Positions 27,083 through 36,462 of a stretch of DNA of 64,000 nt are shown piece after piece. The notes under the pieces are model-generated. The model was not told where the DNA came from and made no database searches. It saw only the letters and a list, made by a program, of their open reading frames with translations. The stretch's first letter is position 1, and each line of letters begins with the position of its first letter. The position numbers and the translations under genes are program-made. Origin of the DNA: Criblamydia sequanensis CRIB-18 (GTDB lineage Bacteria; Chlamydiota; Chlamydiia; Chlamydiales; Criblamydiaceae); contig NZ_CCEJ010000003.1 in NCBI RefSeq assembly GCF_000750955.1, forward strand, positions 558,001-622,000. Reading direction: 5' to 3'.

Positions 27083-28015
27083 TTATTCATATTTAGACAC
27101 TTGATCGAAAAAAGAAGCGCCGAATTCTTCATCCAAGAGGCCGTCGAAATAATTGGCAAGGTCCTTATTTTTATCCACTAGCCAATGGCGAAACTTGTAA
27201 AATTTTTCGAAAAGGGCTTGTTTGGAAACCTTTTCTTTTTTGTATTTTTCATTGAGGACAAACTGACCGACATCAACGTGGATAGGCTCGCCTTGATAAA
27301 CCCCGGTATTTTGCATAAGCGCCGGGTCTTCATCAGAGATGCCTTTCTCATGTTCTTTTAGAAGCAAGGTTAAGAGATTCTTGAGAAGAAGCTTACTCTC
27401 TTCCCATTTAAAACCCTTGATTTGCTCTTCAATTACATCGGTCAACATCAAAGCTTTTTTCTGGATAAAAAATTCATACTCATCTATCGGAATCTCCATT
27501 TTTTGACCTATCTTATCGATAAGAGAAACCTTCTTCGCAAATTCCCTTTTTTTGTTCAGATGGATAAAAACAAGTCCCGTTTCCTTTTGAAGATTGTCGT
27601 AGGCAATTCGAATGCTTTCAAAAAGAGATTCCCGTTTACGATCTTTATGAGCGCTTCGACTTAATCGATATTGGTTTACTTTTGGAATAAATGAAAATAA
27701 CTTGACCCAAGGCTTGGTTTGATACCTTTGGTTTTTAAAAAATTTAAGCACATAGTTTTTATCCTGGCTTATAAAGACATAGGATTGGCACCCTTTGGAA
27801 AAGTAGGAAAATTCCTGATCTAAAATAGCGTTCGCAATCTCAAAATCCCCTTCGTGAATTCTAGTTGGCTCCCACCTTGCATCGCTTGGGTAGGCCGATA
27901 AAATATTTGAATTGGTAAAGCCATCTGTTAGCCAGTAATAACTTCTTCCAAGAAAAGCTCCTAAGAAAAGCAAAAGAAAGAATATTCGTAATTTATATTT
28001 TTTTATGAAATTCAT
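27083..28015 (-). CDS. Membrane-anchored kinase-like protein, function unknown
   Basis: The N-terminus (KKYKLRIFFLLLFLGAFLG) is a membrane anchor or signal. The body has YVLKFFK as a possible beta-3 Lys, YEFFIQKKALMLTDVIEE as a possible hinge region, SDEDPALMQN as a catalytic-loop-like Asp followed by Asn six positions on, and PIHVDVGQF as a DFG-like DVG. The same unusual D-x5-N spacing appears in the secreted protein at 2326-3135, which suggests that both belong to one kinase-like family. No activity can be claimed from sequence alone. Confidence 0.5.
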   Translation of the reverse strand: MNFIKKYKLRIFFLLLFLGAFLGRSYYWLTDGFTNSNILSAYPSDARWEPTRIHEGDFEIANAILDQEFSYFSKGCQSYVFISQDKNYVLKFFKNQRYQTKPWVKLFSFIPKVNQYRLSRSAHKDRKRESLFESIRIAYDNLQKETGLVFIHLNKKREFAKKVSLIDKIGQKMEIPIDEYEFFIQKKALMLTDVIEEQIKGFKWEESKLLLKNLLTLLLKEHEKGISDEDPALMQNTGVYQGEPIHVDVGQFVLNEKYKKEKVSKQALFEKFYKFRHWLVDKNKDLANYFDGLLDEEFGASFFDQVSKYE

Positions 28016-28225
28016 AACGGGCGCTTAAGGATTTATTGATTCAAAATGATAATAGAGTTTTTAAATTTTTTTTTCCTAGCTCATTTTTCCAATCAAAGCG
28101 TTATTTAGAAAGAAGTCCAATATTAAATTGCACTAGATATAAGGGTTCCTCTATATATCACTTTAGCTTAGCCGGATTTCTAATAGGGTTATTTCATTTA
28201 AGCCTTATAACAACAATCAACGAAA

Positions 28226-30370
28226 ATGATGTCCCAAAAAATTACTTATGAAAAAGATGAGGGTTTCAGTAAGAAAAAACCTTCCTTCATTCAAAGAATG
28301 CTTTCTTTATTCACATATACCCAAAAAATTGGAATCATTCTTTCATTAGTGGCTTTTGCAACGCTATTAACTAGTTTTCTTTTGCTAAAGGCCCAAAAAG
28401 AAGAAATGTTTACCCTAAAAAAGGAGATGCAAGGTCTCTCTTTGCAAAAATCTATCCGTGAAGCTTTTGAAGGCATTGTAAAACATAAAATTTTATCTCA
28501 CAGGTATTTGGAAGGCGATGAGTCTATCAAACAAGAAATAATTGAACTTCAGGATGTCATATCAAGAAACATTGCCGAACTTGTGGAACTGACGCATCTT
28601 TTGCAAAAAGATCTTTCTCTCGAAGATAAAGATTTTGAACTGAGGGAAGAGCAGGAAACCGCTCCCAAACAACTTTTAAAACAATGGGAAGATTTTTCAA
28701 CCGAAGCTTTTGAAACCTCTCCCGATATTAGCGATGCTTTTCATATTACTTTGATCGATGGGTTGCAATCTCTGCTTAAAACAGTGGGCGATACCTCAAA
28801 ATTAAATTTCGACTCCGAATTAAAAACCCACTATCTCACTCAAAGCCTTCTTGAAACTTTGCCGGAAGCTCAGGATACGATCGCTCAAATCCTAACCCTT
28901 CTTCATCGAATAACTTTAGAAAATAAATCCAATTATGACGACCAGCACCGTTTGACTTTCTTAACGACGGTTTATAGAAATAATTTAGATCGTTTGCAGC
29001 AAGCACTTAACAAAGTCATTTATACCGAAAAAAGCGAACACAATAATGAAAATATCAATTCCAATTTAGTGACACCTCTCAACTCTTATGTGGAAAACGG
29101 AAAATCATTTGTTCAGTTGATCGATCAATTTCAATATGCGCTAGAGAGAAGACGGGAAAATGAAACTGAAAAAGGGCTGTTTCCTTTTTCTGAAAGCAAC
29201 TTATTTGGAATAAAAGCTTTAAATAAGAGTTTTTTATTGGTTGATGCCCTTTCTCAACATACCGATCGATTATTGCAAAATAGATATGATTCCCTTTATC
29301 GATTCTTTTATCGCCTTCTATTGACAATACTTGGAACTCTTCTTGCAGCCCTTTTAATAGGGTTTATCGTAGCTAAAGATCTCAATCGATATACAAACGG
29401 TGTTTATGAAAGCGTCAGACAATATTGCGAAGGCAACCTGAATGCAAGAGCCCCTGAAGCGAATGATAAGGCCCTGCAAAAATTTACCATCCTTTTAAAT
29501 GAATTAGCGGTTCGTTTTGACAGTATGACCGAAGATTTAGAAAAAGCAGGCGTTGATCTTTCTACTTCTACTTCTCAATTATCTGAAGCTGCCGACTATC
29601 AAAAAGAGTCCGTCAGCCAGCAAGAAAAAACTATTCAGGAAATTTTACAGACAGCGATAGACATATCCCTTACAACTCAACAATTTGCCAAAACAACTAA
29701 TGATATTAGTAAGGCGGCTGAGGAAACCTCAATGCTTGCCTCTCTTGGGGCAAAAGACCTTGCCAAAATGGAACAGACAATGAGACAAATGGTACAGGGA
29801 ACAGAAAATATCACAGCAAAACTTGCGGTCTTAAACGAAAAGACCTCTTCTATTACAAGTGTCATTACAACGATTACGAAAGTTGCGGATCAAACTAACC
29901 TGCTTTCTTTAAATGCAGCCATTGAAGCTGAAAAAGCAGGAGAGCATGGAAAAAGTTTTTCAGTTATTGCCAAAGAAATCAGAAGGCTTGCCGACCAAAC
30001 AGCCAATGCGACTTTAGACATTGAAAAAATGATCAGCGAAATGATTAATGCCGTGACAGAAGGGGTCATTGGCGTGGATAAGTTCACTGAAGAAATTAGA
30101 AGCGGAGTGAATCAAGTATCCCAGGTGAGTGAAAAACTAAGCACCATTATTGAGCAAGTAGGTGAACAAGCTTTGGGTTTTGAAAATGTGAATCAAAAGA
30201 TGCAGGGTCTTTCAGAAGGGGCCCTTCAAATTAATAACTCTATGGAACTTCTATCGGAAACTGCCGGAAAAACTTCTTTGGCTATTCATCAATTCAGCCA
30301 GGCCATTGAGATGCTGACAAATCTTGCCGATAAGATGAGAAATCTTGTTGCTAAAACTAAAAAAATTTAA
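28226..30370 (+). CDS. Methyl-accepting chemotaxis protein-like receptor
   Basis: The 714-residue protein has a first membrane helix at about 34-54, a long helical extracytoplasmic domain (about 55-355), a second helix (FYRLLLTILGTLLAALLIGF), a HAMP-like segment and a long coiled-coil signalling domain. The tip reads ADQTNLLSLNAAIEAEKAGE, close to the canonical MCP hairpin that contacts CheA and CheW. No che gene or flagellar motor gene is next to it. It may signal to a distant CheA or have another output. Confidence 0.9.
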   Translation: MMSQKITYEKDEGFSKKKPSFIQRMLSLFTYTQKIGIILSLVAFATLLTSFLLLKAQKEEMFTLKKEMQGLSLQKSIREAFEGIVKHKILSHRYLEGDESIKQEIIELQDVISRNIAELVELTHLLQKDLSLEDKDFELREEQETAPKQLLKQWEDFSTEAFETSPDISDAFHITLIDGLQSLLKTVGDTSKLNFDSELKTHYLTQSLLETLPEAQDTIAQILTLLHRITLENKSNYDDQHRLTFLTTVYRNNLDRLQQALNKVIYTEKSEHNNENINSNLVTPLNSYVENGKSFVQLIDQFQYALERRRENETEKGLFPFSESNLFGIKALNKSFLLVDALSQHTDRLLQNRYDSLYRFFYRLLLTILGTLLAALLIGFIVAKDLNRYTNGVYESVRQYCEGNLNARAPEANDKALQKFTILLNELAVRFDSMTEDLEKAGVDLSTSTSQLSEAADYQKESVSQQEKTIQEILQTAIDISLTTQQFAKTTNDISKAAEETSMLASLGAKDLAKMEQTMRQMVQGTENITAKLAVLNEKTSSITSVITTITKVADQTNLLSLNAAIEAEKAGEHGKSFSVIAKEIRRLADQTANATLDIEKMISEMINAVTEGVIGVDKFTEEIRSGVNQVSQVSEKLSTIIEQVGEQALGFENVNQKMQGLSEGALQINNSMELLSETAGKTSLAIHQFSQAIEMLTNLADKMRNLVAKTKKI

Positions 30371-30508
30371 AAAATCTTTATCTATTTAGAAAAATAAATT
30401 TTTTATTTTCCACTAATAAAGAAGCTTTATTTAAATCAAAGAGATTTTTTATAATTTCCTTTTTGATATCAATCCTATTCTAAATAGGCATTAAAAAGGA
30501 GATTTTCC

Positions 30509-31417
30509 ATGGATTTCAATTTAAAAGGTAAGAGAGCTTTTATAGCTGGCGTTGCAGACGATCAAGGATATGGGTTTGCTATTGCGAAAGCTCTTGCCGA
30601 AGCCGGCTGCGAGATTATTGTCGGGACCTGGACGCCTTTAATGAATATCTTTCAAATGAGTTTAGATCGAGGCAAATTTGATGAATCTAGAAAATTAAAG
30701 AGCGGCTTTGTTTTGGAATTCACAAAAATCTATCCCCTCGATGTGGCTTATGACAGTATGGAAGAGGTTCCCGAAGAGGTAAAATCGAATAAACGCTATC
30801 AAGGATATGATAACTACGCGATTAAAGAAGTTGTGGAACTTGTAAAAAAAGATTTTGGTTCCATAGACATATTAGTTCACGCTATCGCAAATGGCCCGGA
30901 AGTGACAAAACCGCTTCTTGAAACATCAAGAAACGGCTATTTGACAGCTGTCAGCTCATCAGCCTATTCTTTTGTCAGTCTTTTAAAACATTTTGGTCCT
31001 ATAATGGGAAAAGATGGCGCCGCTTTGTCTTTAACCTATATTGCTGCCGATAAAGTCATCCCGGGTTATGGGGGCGGTATGAGCTCTGCAAAAGCCGCGC
31101 TTGAGAGCGACACAAAAATCCTTGCCTATGAAGCCGGAAGAAAATGGGGTGTTCGAGTTAACACAATCTCTGCCGGACCCTTTAAAAGCAGGGCCGCTAA
31201 AGCAATTGGTTTTATTGAGACGATGATTGAATACGCTGAAGCCAATGCTCCTTTACAAAGAGAGCTATATGGCGAAGATGTGGGTAGGAGCGCTTTATTC
31301 CTTTGCTCCCCTCTTGCTTCTGCGATCACCGGCGTAACTTTATTTGTTGACAACGGGTTGCATGTAATGGGGGCGGTTCAAACTGGACTTGAGAATTATA
31401 AGCCTGCTTCAGTGTAA
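30509..31417 (+). CDS. fabI: Enoyl-[acyl-carrier-protein] reductase (NADH)
   Basis: A 302-residue SDR-fold enzyme of the long, plant-like FabI type. It has the [20 protein letters not shown] nucleotide-binding start, an extended insertion ([15 protein letters not shown]), and the catalytic [14 protein letters not shown] (Tyr-x6-Lys). It completes each cycle of fatty acid elongation. A ribosome-binding site (AAAAAGGAG) precedes the ATG. Its last 92 bases overlap, antisense, the end of the next gene. Confidence 0.95.
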   Translation: MDFNLKGKRAFIAGVADDQGYGFAIAKALAEAGCEIIVGTWTPLMNIFQMSLDRGKFDESRKLKSGFVLEFTKIYPLDVAYDSMEEVPEEVKSNKRYQGYDNYAIKEVVELVKKDFGSIDILVHAIANGPEVTKPLLETSRNGYLTAVSSSAYSFVSLLKHFGPIMGKDGAALSLTYIAADKVIPGYGGGMSSAKAALESDTKILAYEAGRKWGVRVNTISAGPFKSRAAKAIGFIETMIEYAEANAPLQRELYGEDVGRSALFLCSPLASAITGVTLFVDNGLHVMGAVQTGLENYKPASV

Positions 31418-32141
31418 AATAGTCTTCATAAGCCTCTTGAGCTTTTCCCTCTTTAATAAGACGGGAAAGCTCATATTCTAAAGCGTCCGGCGAGTGAAAG
31501 CAAAAGCTTGAAAATCTTTTATCACTCCACATCCTATAATTTTGCCCTTCTATCGTAAGCCATTCCGGGATTGAGATTCGAGTCCAAGTATCCACTGTCA
31601 GGTCAATCACGCCCAAAATATCTGCTATAAAGGTTACGCATTGTTTAGAGGATAAATCATAAGTCGGGTAGGAGTAGGACCCGATAAAATTAAAGATAGC
31701 CTCAAACTGATCATCTGTCAGATTAATTTTAGCAGCCATTGTTGGAGTATGTTTGCCTGCGCCTTGCTCTAAAAAACCATCTTTTAGGGGAGTTTGTAAA
31801 TATCTAACAGGGTTTGGATCTTTTTTTCTGAATAATTGATCCATCCCCTTGAAGTAGCCAATATCTCCTCTCTCTCCGCTAAATCCGCACTCAAAAAATA
31901 AGGGTTTTCCTTTAAGCGTTCCTTTTAAAAGCACCCAAGCGTGACCAAAAGTGGCCTCGGTATTTTTAGCTCTTTTTTTTAAGCTTTCAAAAAAGGAATT
32001 TCCATCTTTGTAATCAAAATAGGGCGCATCTACAAGGATAATTACAAAGGGAAGTGCTTTTTCCTCTACTGTGAATAGCGATAATTTCAGTAGAATTACT
32101 AAAAGTGAAACAAGAAAAAAAGATCTTTTGAAGGTTGTCAT
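31326..32141 (-). CDS. Exported protein, possible permuted papain-like (NlpC/P60-type) fold
   Basis: A 271-residue protein with an N-terminal signal or anchor ([16 protein letters not shown]). [10 protein letters not shown] in the first half and [12 protein letters not shown] in the second give a His-before-Cys order. This is the pattern of circularly permuted NlpC/P60 (LRAT-like) hydrolases. That reading is tentative. It is the last gene of a five-gene minus-strand run and overlaps fabI tail to tail by 92 bases, so its true end deserves checking. Confidence 0.55.
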   Translation of the reverse strand: MTTFKRSFFLVSLLVILLKLSLFTVEEKALPFVIILVDAPYFDYKDGNSFFESLKKRAKNTEATFGHAWVLLKGTLKGKPLFFECGFSGERGDIGYFKGMDQLFRKKDPNPVRYLQTPLKDGFLEQGAGKHTPTMAAKINLTDDQFEAIFNFIGSYSYPTYDLSSKQCVTFIADILGVIDLTVDTWTRISIPEWLTIEGQNYRMWSDKRFSSFCFHSPDALEYELSRLIKEGKAQEAYEDYFTLKQAYNSQVQFEPPPLHATRCQQIKLRR

Positions 32142-32150
32142 GGACTTACC

Positions 32151-33413
32151 CTACGTCTGATAATTTATTGTTAAAAGTAATTCGTTTTTGCTAAATTCAG
32201 CTATAGGCCTAAAGAAAATTTGCCAATCCCCTCTCTCTTCTGTAATTTCAGAAAAACGTTTTCCCGTTTGAATGTGGCCTACCGCTTTTTCATTAAGCTC
32301 AAGCTTTAAGGCAAGGTTTGATTCGGGAAAAAGAAGAGGTTTATTTAATTCAAAAATGGTTCCGGAAGGGGCTTTCAATCTCGAGTTGTTTCTGCTTAAA
32401 AAAATAGAAAAAAGCTCTTCCGGCGATGATGGAATTTCTGAAATAAATAATGGGCTTAGGTGAACAAGGAATTTTAATTTTTTACCTATTTTCTCGAAGT
32501 TTAAAATCTTAAGTCCCCGACCTTGTAAAACAAGAGAACTTTTCAGATTTTTATTAAAGATGATCTTTAAAGGGTGCGCTTTTTTCCAAAGGCTTTCTTG
32601 CGGCTTCTCTTCAATATACCAAATGGCTAAAAAATCATCTTCTTTTATGACTTTGGCTTGATTGAAAGAAGGGATTGGGAGGGTCTTGCAATCTAAACTT
32701 GAAAATAGAATGGCAGAAAGAAGTTGATCAACCAAACTTGCGCTTTTAAGAATCGCTTCTCCATCTCTTGAGTTAAAAAAGTAAAAAAAATTAGGTTTGT
32801 CGAGAGTTTGAACGCTGTTTTCCATGAAGGAAGGTCCGATAAAAACTTGAAAATCTTTATCCCAAAAAGAAGAAGAAAGGCTCGCAAGCTTTTCCTTTTG
32901 ATGCTCCATAAAAAACGAAGCGGATAGCAATTCCCCTAAAAATTCAGTATCATAAAGGGCAATTTTATTAAGCTCAGTATCTTGGAGTCGGTTCTCAATA
33001 AGAGCCAATTTAAGGGCTATTTTAGGAGACGCTTTTTCGTTAATGTTGGTTTTGGCATAAGCTAAAAGGCTTTGAATAGCTTTTTCTAAAGAAGGTTCTT
33101 CTATCTTTTTAGAAAGATCCACTAAAACCGGAAGAATTTGAAGGCATAAGTTTCTATCAAAGCGTTTTTTCTCTTCAAATAAGGCTATAGGAAAGTTTCC
33201 TTTTTCCTCGCCTTCTGTCTCTTGCTCTTTTAAAATTTGATTTAAAAGAAGAAGCGCTTTTTCTCTTTCGCCTTTTTTAACAAGAAAAAGGACGTAAAGC
33301 AAATTCTCATAGGGTGAAATTCTATTGGCATCCAAATGCAAAAAATGGCTTTGGGGATGAGTGTAATCTTTAAAATTTTCCGTTACTGCATTAAGAAAGT
33401 CCCTTTCATCCAT
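32151..33413 (-). CDS. Unrecognised protein of the pterin-type operon
   Basis: About 420 residues from ATG 33413 (a GTG at 33425 is an alternative). The N-terminal third is helical and repeat-like (YENLLYVLFLVKKGEREKAL ... LLNQIL, resembling a TPR). The C-terminal part is rich in beta-type hydrophobic alternation (LKFLVHLSPLFISEIP, LLLTINYQT). No signal peptide or catalytic motif is seen. It follows the SDR gene by about 15 bases and precedes the next by nine, so it is in the same operon. I do not recognise the family. Confidence 0.7.
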   Translation of the reverse strand: MDERDFLNAVTENFKDYTHPQSHFLHLDANRISPYENLLYVLFLVKKGEREKALLLLNQILKEQETEGEEKGNFPIALFEEKKRFDRNLCLQILPVLVDLSKKIEEPSLEKAIQSLLAYAKTNINEKASPKIALKLALIENRLQDTELNKIALYDTEFLGELLSASFFMEHQKEKLASLSSSFWDKDFQVFIGPSFMENSVQTLDKPNFFYFFNSRDGEAILKSASLVDQLLSAILFSSLDCKTLPIPSFNQAKVIKEDDFLAIWYIEEKPQESLWKKAHPLKIIFNKNLKSSLVLQGRGLKILNFEKIGKKLKFLVHLSPLFISEIPSSPEELFSIFLSRNNSRLKAPSGTIFELNKPLLFPESNLALKLELNEKAVGHIQTGKRFSEITEERGDWQIFFRPIAEFSKNELLLTINYQT

Positions 33414-33428
33414 TTTAATTAACACAAT

Positions 33429-34145
33429 TTATAAATTCAAGCCGCCGGCGACTTCGATATTTTGCCCGGTAATGTAGCGGGATTGTTCGCTTAAAAGAAA
33501 ATCGATAACATCGCAAACTTCCTCCATTTTGGCGGCCCTTTGCATGGGAATTCGTTTGATATCGTCGGGCAGATCCACAGCATTTTCCAAGTAGCCTGGA
33601 GATACCATATTAACCCGTACCTGATCTTTGGCAAGATCCTTAGCTAAAGATTTTGTGTAAGCTAAAAGCGCAATCTTAGATAAGGTATAAGCAGATGTTT
33701 TACTTTCAGCTTTAAAAGCCTGTAAACCACTGACACCAAGATTGATGATCGATCCCTTATTTTTTTTAAGGGAAGGCAAAAGCCCATTACAGATAAATAG
33801 GGGCGCCAGAAAATTTGTATTAAAAAGATCTTCCCATTCAGTATTGCAAGTTTCTTGGCAAGATCGGATAAGATAGTTGCCTACATTATTTATTAAATTT
33901 TGAGTCTCTTGAAAACGATTGAGATACCTATTAATAAAATCTTCAGTCATTTCTCGATTAGTAAAATCACCCTGGATAGTTTCCGCATGAATGCCATAGA
34001 GGCTCATCAAATGATGTGCAAGATCTTGAGCTTCTTTTTCGCTTCTACGGTAATGAATGACGATATTATTTTTACGTTTGGCTAGGTGGGAGGCAATTTC
34101 TTTTCCGAGCCTTTTTGCTCCGCCTGTCACTAAAGACCATTTCAT
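33429..34145 (-). CDS. Short-chain dehydrogenase, pteridine-reductase-like
   Basis: A 238-residue SDR. The nucleotide-binding start is VTGGAKRLGKEIA followed by IVIHYRRSEKEA, which is close to the TGxxxRxG and HYxRS pattern of PTR1 and FolM (NADPH-dependent pteridine reductases). The catalytic Tyr and Lys are in YTLSKIALLAYTKS, and VNMVSPGYL follows. Its ATG overlaps the stop of the Nudix-FolB gene (ATGA), so it is translated with a pterin enzyme, which supports a pterin substrate. A generic 3-oxoacyl-ACP reductase-like role is the alternative. Confidence 0.75.
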   Translation of the reverse strand: MKWSLVTGGAKRLGKEIASHLAKRKNNIVIHYRRSEKEAQDLAHHLMSLYGIHAETIQGDFTNREMTEDFINRYLNRFQETQNLINNVGNYLIRSCQETCNTEWEDLFNTNFLAPLFICNGLLPSLKKNKGSIINLGVSGLQAFKAESKTSAYTLSKIALLAYTKSLAKDLAKDQVRVNMVSPGYLENAVDLPDDIKRIPMQRAAKMEEVCDVIDFLLSEQSRYITGQNIEVAGGLNL

Positions 34146-34921
34146 ATAAAGCCTTCTTTGATTTCAATAAAAGCAGCCTCTGCACGAGATAGAGCTTCAG
34201 GCTTATACACATTGATTTGAACCCCCTTCAAAAGAGGGTATTTTTTCATCAACAAATTCTTCATATGAAGAGCATACGTTTCGATTAATTTATATTTAGT
34301 TTCTTTCGCCGCACTCTCAAACAATCTAGCGGCTTCATCATAATCGACAGTATCCTCTAAGTTATCTGTTTCCTTGCATTCGACATTCATTTTTAAAGAA
34401 ACATAAATTTTTTGAGGGATAGTCCTTTCTTCTTTGTTGTTTCCTATAATGCATTCGATTTCTAAACGGTTAAATCCAACTAGAGACTTGACTTGATAGT
34501 TTCTCTCATACCAGTCTAAAAGCACATACGCTTCTTTATTTAATTTCTCTTTTCGAGCTTCGTTAATAGTCATCCAGCGGTATGACACCCCTTCATCATT
34601 TAAGATGACATCCTCTTTTTTAAAACCTGGGGCTAGTTGAGCCAAATAATCGTGCATCACAAAGTGGTTCTTCGGAAAGTATTCTTCATTAAATAGAGAG
34701 TCTTGAGTTAATGCAAAACGAACATGCGTAACTTTTAAAGCGGTCTCTTCAAAAATTTCCCTTTCGAAGGCCTCGGAAAGCGTTTCTCCAAGCTCCACTT
34801 TCCCCCCCGGCAGGGTGTAAAGCCCGCTCCATTTTGGCGCCTTAACAAATAAGATAGTGCCATCTTCTGCAAAAATAAGCCCACCAACTGTGACAAGAGG
34901 GTATCGCTTTAATTCATTCAT
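34142..34921 (-). CDS. Nudix-dihydroneopterin aldolase (FolB) fusion protein
   Basis: Residues 1-140 form a Nudix domain (LPGGKVELGETLSEAFEREI, then FEETALKV). Residues 145-259 match dihydroneopterin aldolase: LEIECIIGNNKEERTIPQK with the conserved Glu, LEDTVDYDEAA with the conserved Tyr, YKLIETYA, and VYKPEALSRAEAA with the active-site Lys. FolB forms hydroxymethyl-dihydropterin for folate. In some bacteria a Nudix enzyme removes pyrophosphate from dihydroneopterin triphosphate, so the fusion would join two steps. It overlaps both neighbours by a few bases. Confidence 0.85.
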   Translation of the reverse strand: MNELKRYPLVTVGGLIFAEDGTILFVKAPKWSGLYTLPGGKVELGETLSEAFEREIFEETALKVTHVRFALTQDSLFNEEYFPKNHFVMHDYLAQLAPGFKKEDVILNDEGVSYRWMTINEARKEKLNKEAYVLLDWYERNYQVKSLVGFNRLEIECIIGNNKEERTIPQKIYVSLKMNVECKETDNLEDTVDYDEAARLFESAAKETKYKLIETYALHMKNLLMKKYPLLKGVQINVYKPEALSRAEAAFIEIKEGFI

Positions 34922-35768
34922 AAGAGCCTTGCAAATAATTGATGGCTAAACGAAGCGCTTTTAAGACCCCTTGCTTCTCAACCGGTTCTGAAATGATATT
35001 TGCTTTTTCAAGCACTTCGTCACTTGCATGGGGCATTGCAATGCTGATGTCTGTTTTCTGCATCATGGGGATATCGTTATGATCATCTCCCGCAGAAATG
35101 GAAAATTCCAAATCAAAATAAGCTCTAAAAAAATCGACGACACTTCCCTTATCCCCGCTTGTACAAAGGATCAAAGAAAAATCCTGTCTTAAGGGATCGC
35201 GAAGGATGGGAGCTTTTAAATTAAATGCCGGCAAAAGATCTTTAAAAGGAAGAAGATCCTTTTTCTGTCCAAAAACCTTCAGGGCTGCAAATTCCTCAAG
35301 TGGAGGGTTTGTGATATCGACAAGCGGAACTAAGGTTTCACCTATTTGCGAGGCCCGATCTGTCATATAATTCAGTAGCTTCTTATCAATTTCAAGAGGA
35401 GCAAAATAGCAAAGGTCTTGGTTGATAAATCCTGAATAAATGGCGGATCTTGAAAATATTTCAGGAGATTTCCTTTTTATTGCGGTTAAGATTTCTTTCT
35501 TTATGTAGTTTTTGCTTATGACTTTTTTATGAGGCATTTCCAGAATCAAAGAACCATTTTCTATCGCTAAGTAGTAGGGAATCTTTAAATCGGACAAAAC
35601 CGTTCGGCTCCAAAGGTAGGATCTGCCTGTAACAAAAACGATTTGCCAGCCTTCCTTATAAAGCGCTTCAAGGCCAGTTGAGATTCTTGGGTCTAAGTCA
35701 TGAGCTTCGTTTGTGATAGTGCCATCAATATCTAGAAAAAGAGCTTTTATTTTATTTAAAATATCCAT
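34914..35768 (-). CDS. HAD-superfamily phosphatase, subfamily IIB (Cof-like)
   Basis: From ATG 35768 (MDILNKIKALFLDIDGTI) the protein has motif I LFLDIDGT, motif II VFVTGRS, Lys in the SGDKGSV region, and motif III SAGDDHNDIPM. The cap between motifs II and III fits class IIB. Upstream in-frame ATGs exist but would add an odd hydrophobic leader. It is the first gene of the pterin-type operon. A role as dihydroneopterin-monophosphate phosphatase is an attractive inference, while a sugar phosphatase role is equally possible from sequence alone. Confidence 0.8.
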   Translation of the reverse strand: MDILNKIKALFLDIDGTITNEAHDLDPRISTGLEALYKEGWQIVFVTGRSYLWSRTVLSDLKIPYYLAIENGSLILEMPHKKVISKNYIKKEILTAIKRKSPEIFSRSAIYSGFINQDLCYFAPLEIDKKLLNYMTDRASQIGETLVPLVDITNPPLEEFAALKVFGQKKDLLPFKDLLPAFNLKAPILRDPLRQDFSLILCTSGDKGSVVDFFRAYFDLEFSISAGDDHNDIPMMQKTDISIAMPHASDEVLEKANIISEPVEKQGVLKALRLAINYLQGSYE

Positions 35769-35919
35769 GAAACCAAGGGGAATCCTCATAAAGAATACAA
35801 AAGTATATCTTATTTTTGTAAGAGATCGCAAGAATCATCTTGTGTTACAAATTAACTCGTTGCTACAAGTGAAACAAGCTTTGAAATAATTAAAAAAAAA
35901 TCTAACTTTTGTGCTGCAT

Positions 35920-36402
35920 ATGACAAAGAAACTTAACTTATACATCCTTATATTTTTAGCTCTTTTTGTTTCCTTAAACCGATCTTTTGGAGAAGATAGC
36001 ACTCTTCCAAACTCGAAGGATGCGAAAACCGAAGTAAGCTCCGAACCTCCTTACTTTCCTCTGGATGAACCGATAGAAGACTCAAGCAATTCAAGGTTTT
36101 ATCAAGAATTTACTCAAATGCTATTTACTCTCGGCCTTTTGATAGCAGCTTTAATCGGCGCCTCTTTTTTTATGAAAAAATTTATGACAAGCCGCGTTCA
36201 ATACGCTAATGAAGCAAGCAAAATTAAAGTGGTTGAACAGAGGGCATTAACACCTAAGCTATCCCTTCATCTTATAGAATATAACGGAAATGAGTATTTG
36301 GTGGCTGAATCCATGCAGGGAGCCCCTTTGCTAATTGCTACCGGCAAAGAACAAGTTTTGGAACCCTCTTCTGAAAAAAGATTTTCACTCGATAAAAGAT
36401 AG
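35920..36402 (+). CDS. FliO-like membrane protein
   Basis: From ATG 35920 (the GTG at 35911 is an alternative) a signal peptide (LYILIFLALFVSLNRSFG) is followed by an acidic linker, a membrane helix (MLFTLGLLIAALIGASFFM) and a basic stretch. The cytoplasmic domain reads IKVVEQRALTPKLSLHLIEY and NEYLVAES, which matches the FliO pattern (LspKxsLxLvxxxGxxxLv). FliO assists assembly of the flagellar export gate. In chlamydiae it could serve a type III secretion or flagellar-like export apparatus. No export gene is adjacent. Confidence 0.7.
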   Translation: MTKKLNLYILIFLALFVSLNRSFGEDSTLPNSKDAKTEVSSEPPYFPLDEPIEDSSNSRFYQEFTQMLFTLGLLIAALIGASFFMKKFMTSRVQYANEASKIKVVEQRALTPKLSLHLIEYNGNEYLVAESMQGAPLLIATGKEQVLEPSSEKRFSLDKR

Positions 36403-36411
36403 AATATGTAA

Positions 36412-36443
36412 TAAAAAAGGCATTTCTATTTCTAGAAATGCCT
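36412..36443 (-). terminator. Intrinsic terminator for the minus-strand gene
   Basis: AGGCATTTCTA and TAGAAATGCCT form a perfect 11-base stem with a TTTC loop. Read on the minus strand it is followed by TTTTTTAT, so it closes the gene at 36463-36900. On the plus strand it is followed by A residues and would be weak for the FliO-like gene. Confidence 0.85.
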
Positions 36444-36462
36444 AAAAAAACTTGGTTCAAAC

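Noticed and set aside
28036-28251. Plus-strand 71-residue frame upstream of the chemoreceptor gene
   Set aside because: Overlaps the start of the receptor gene, has no recognisable domain, and its composition looks like translated AT-rich intergenic DNA.
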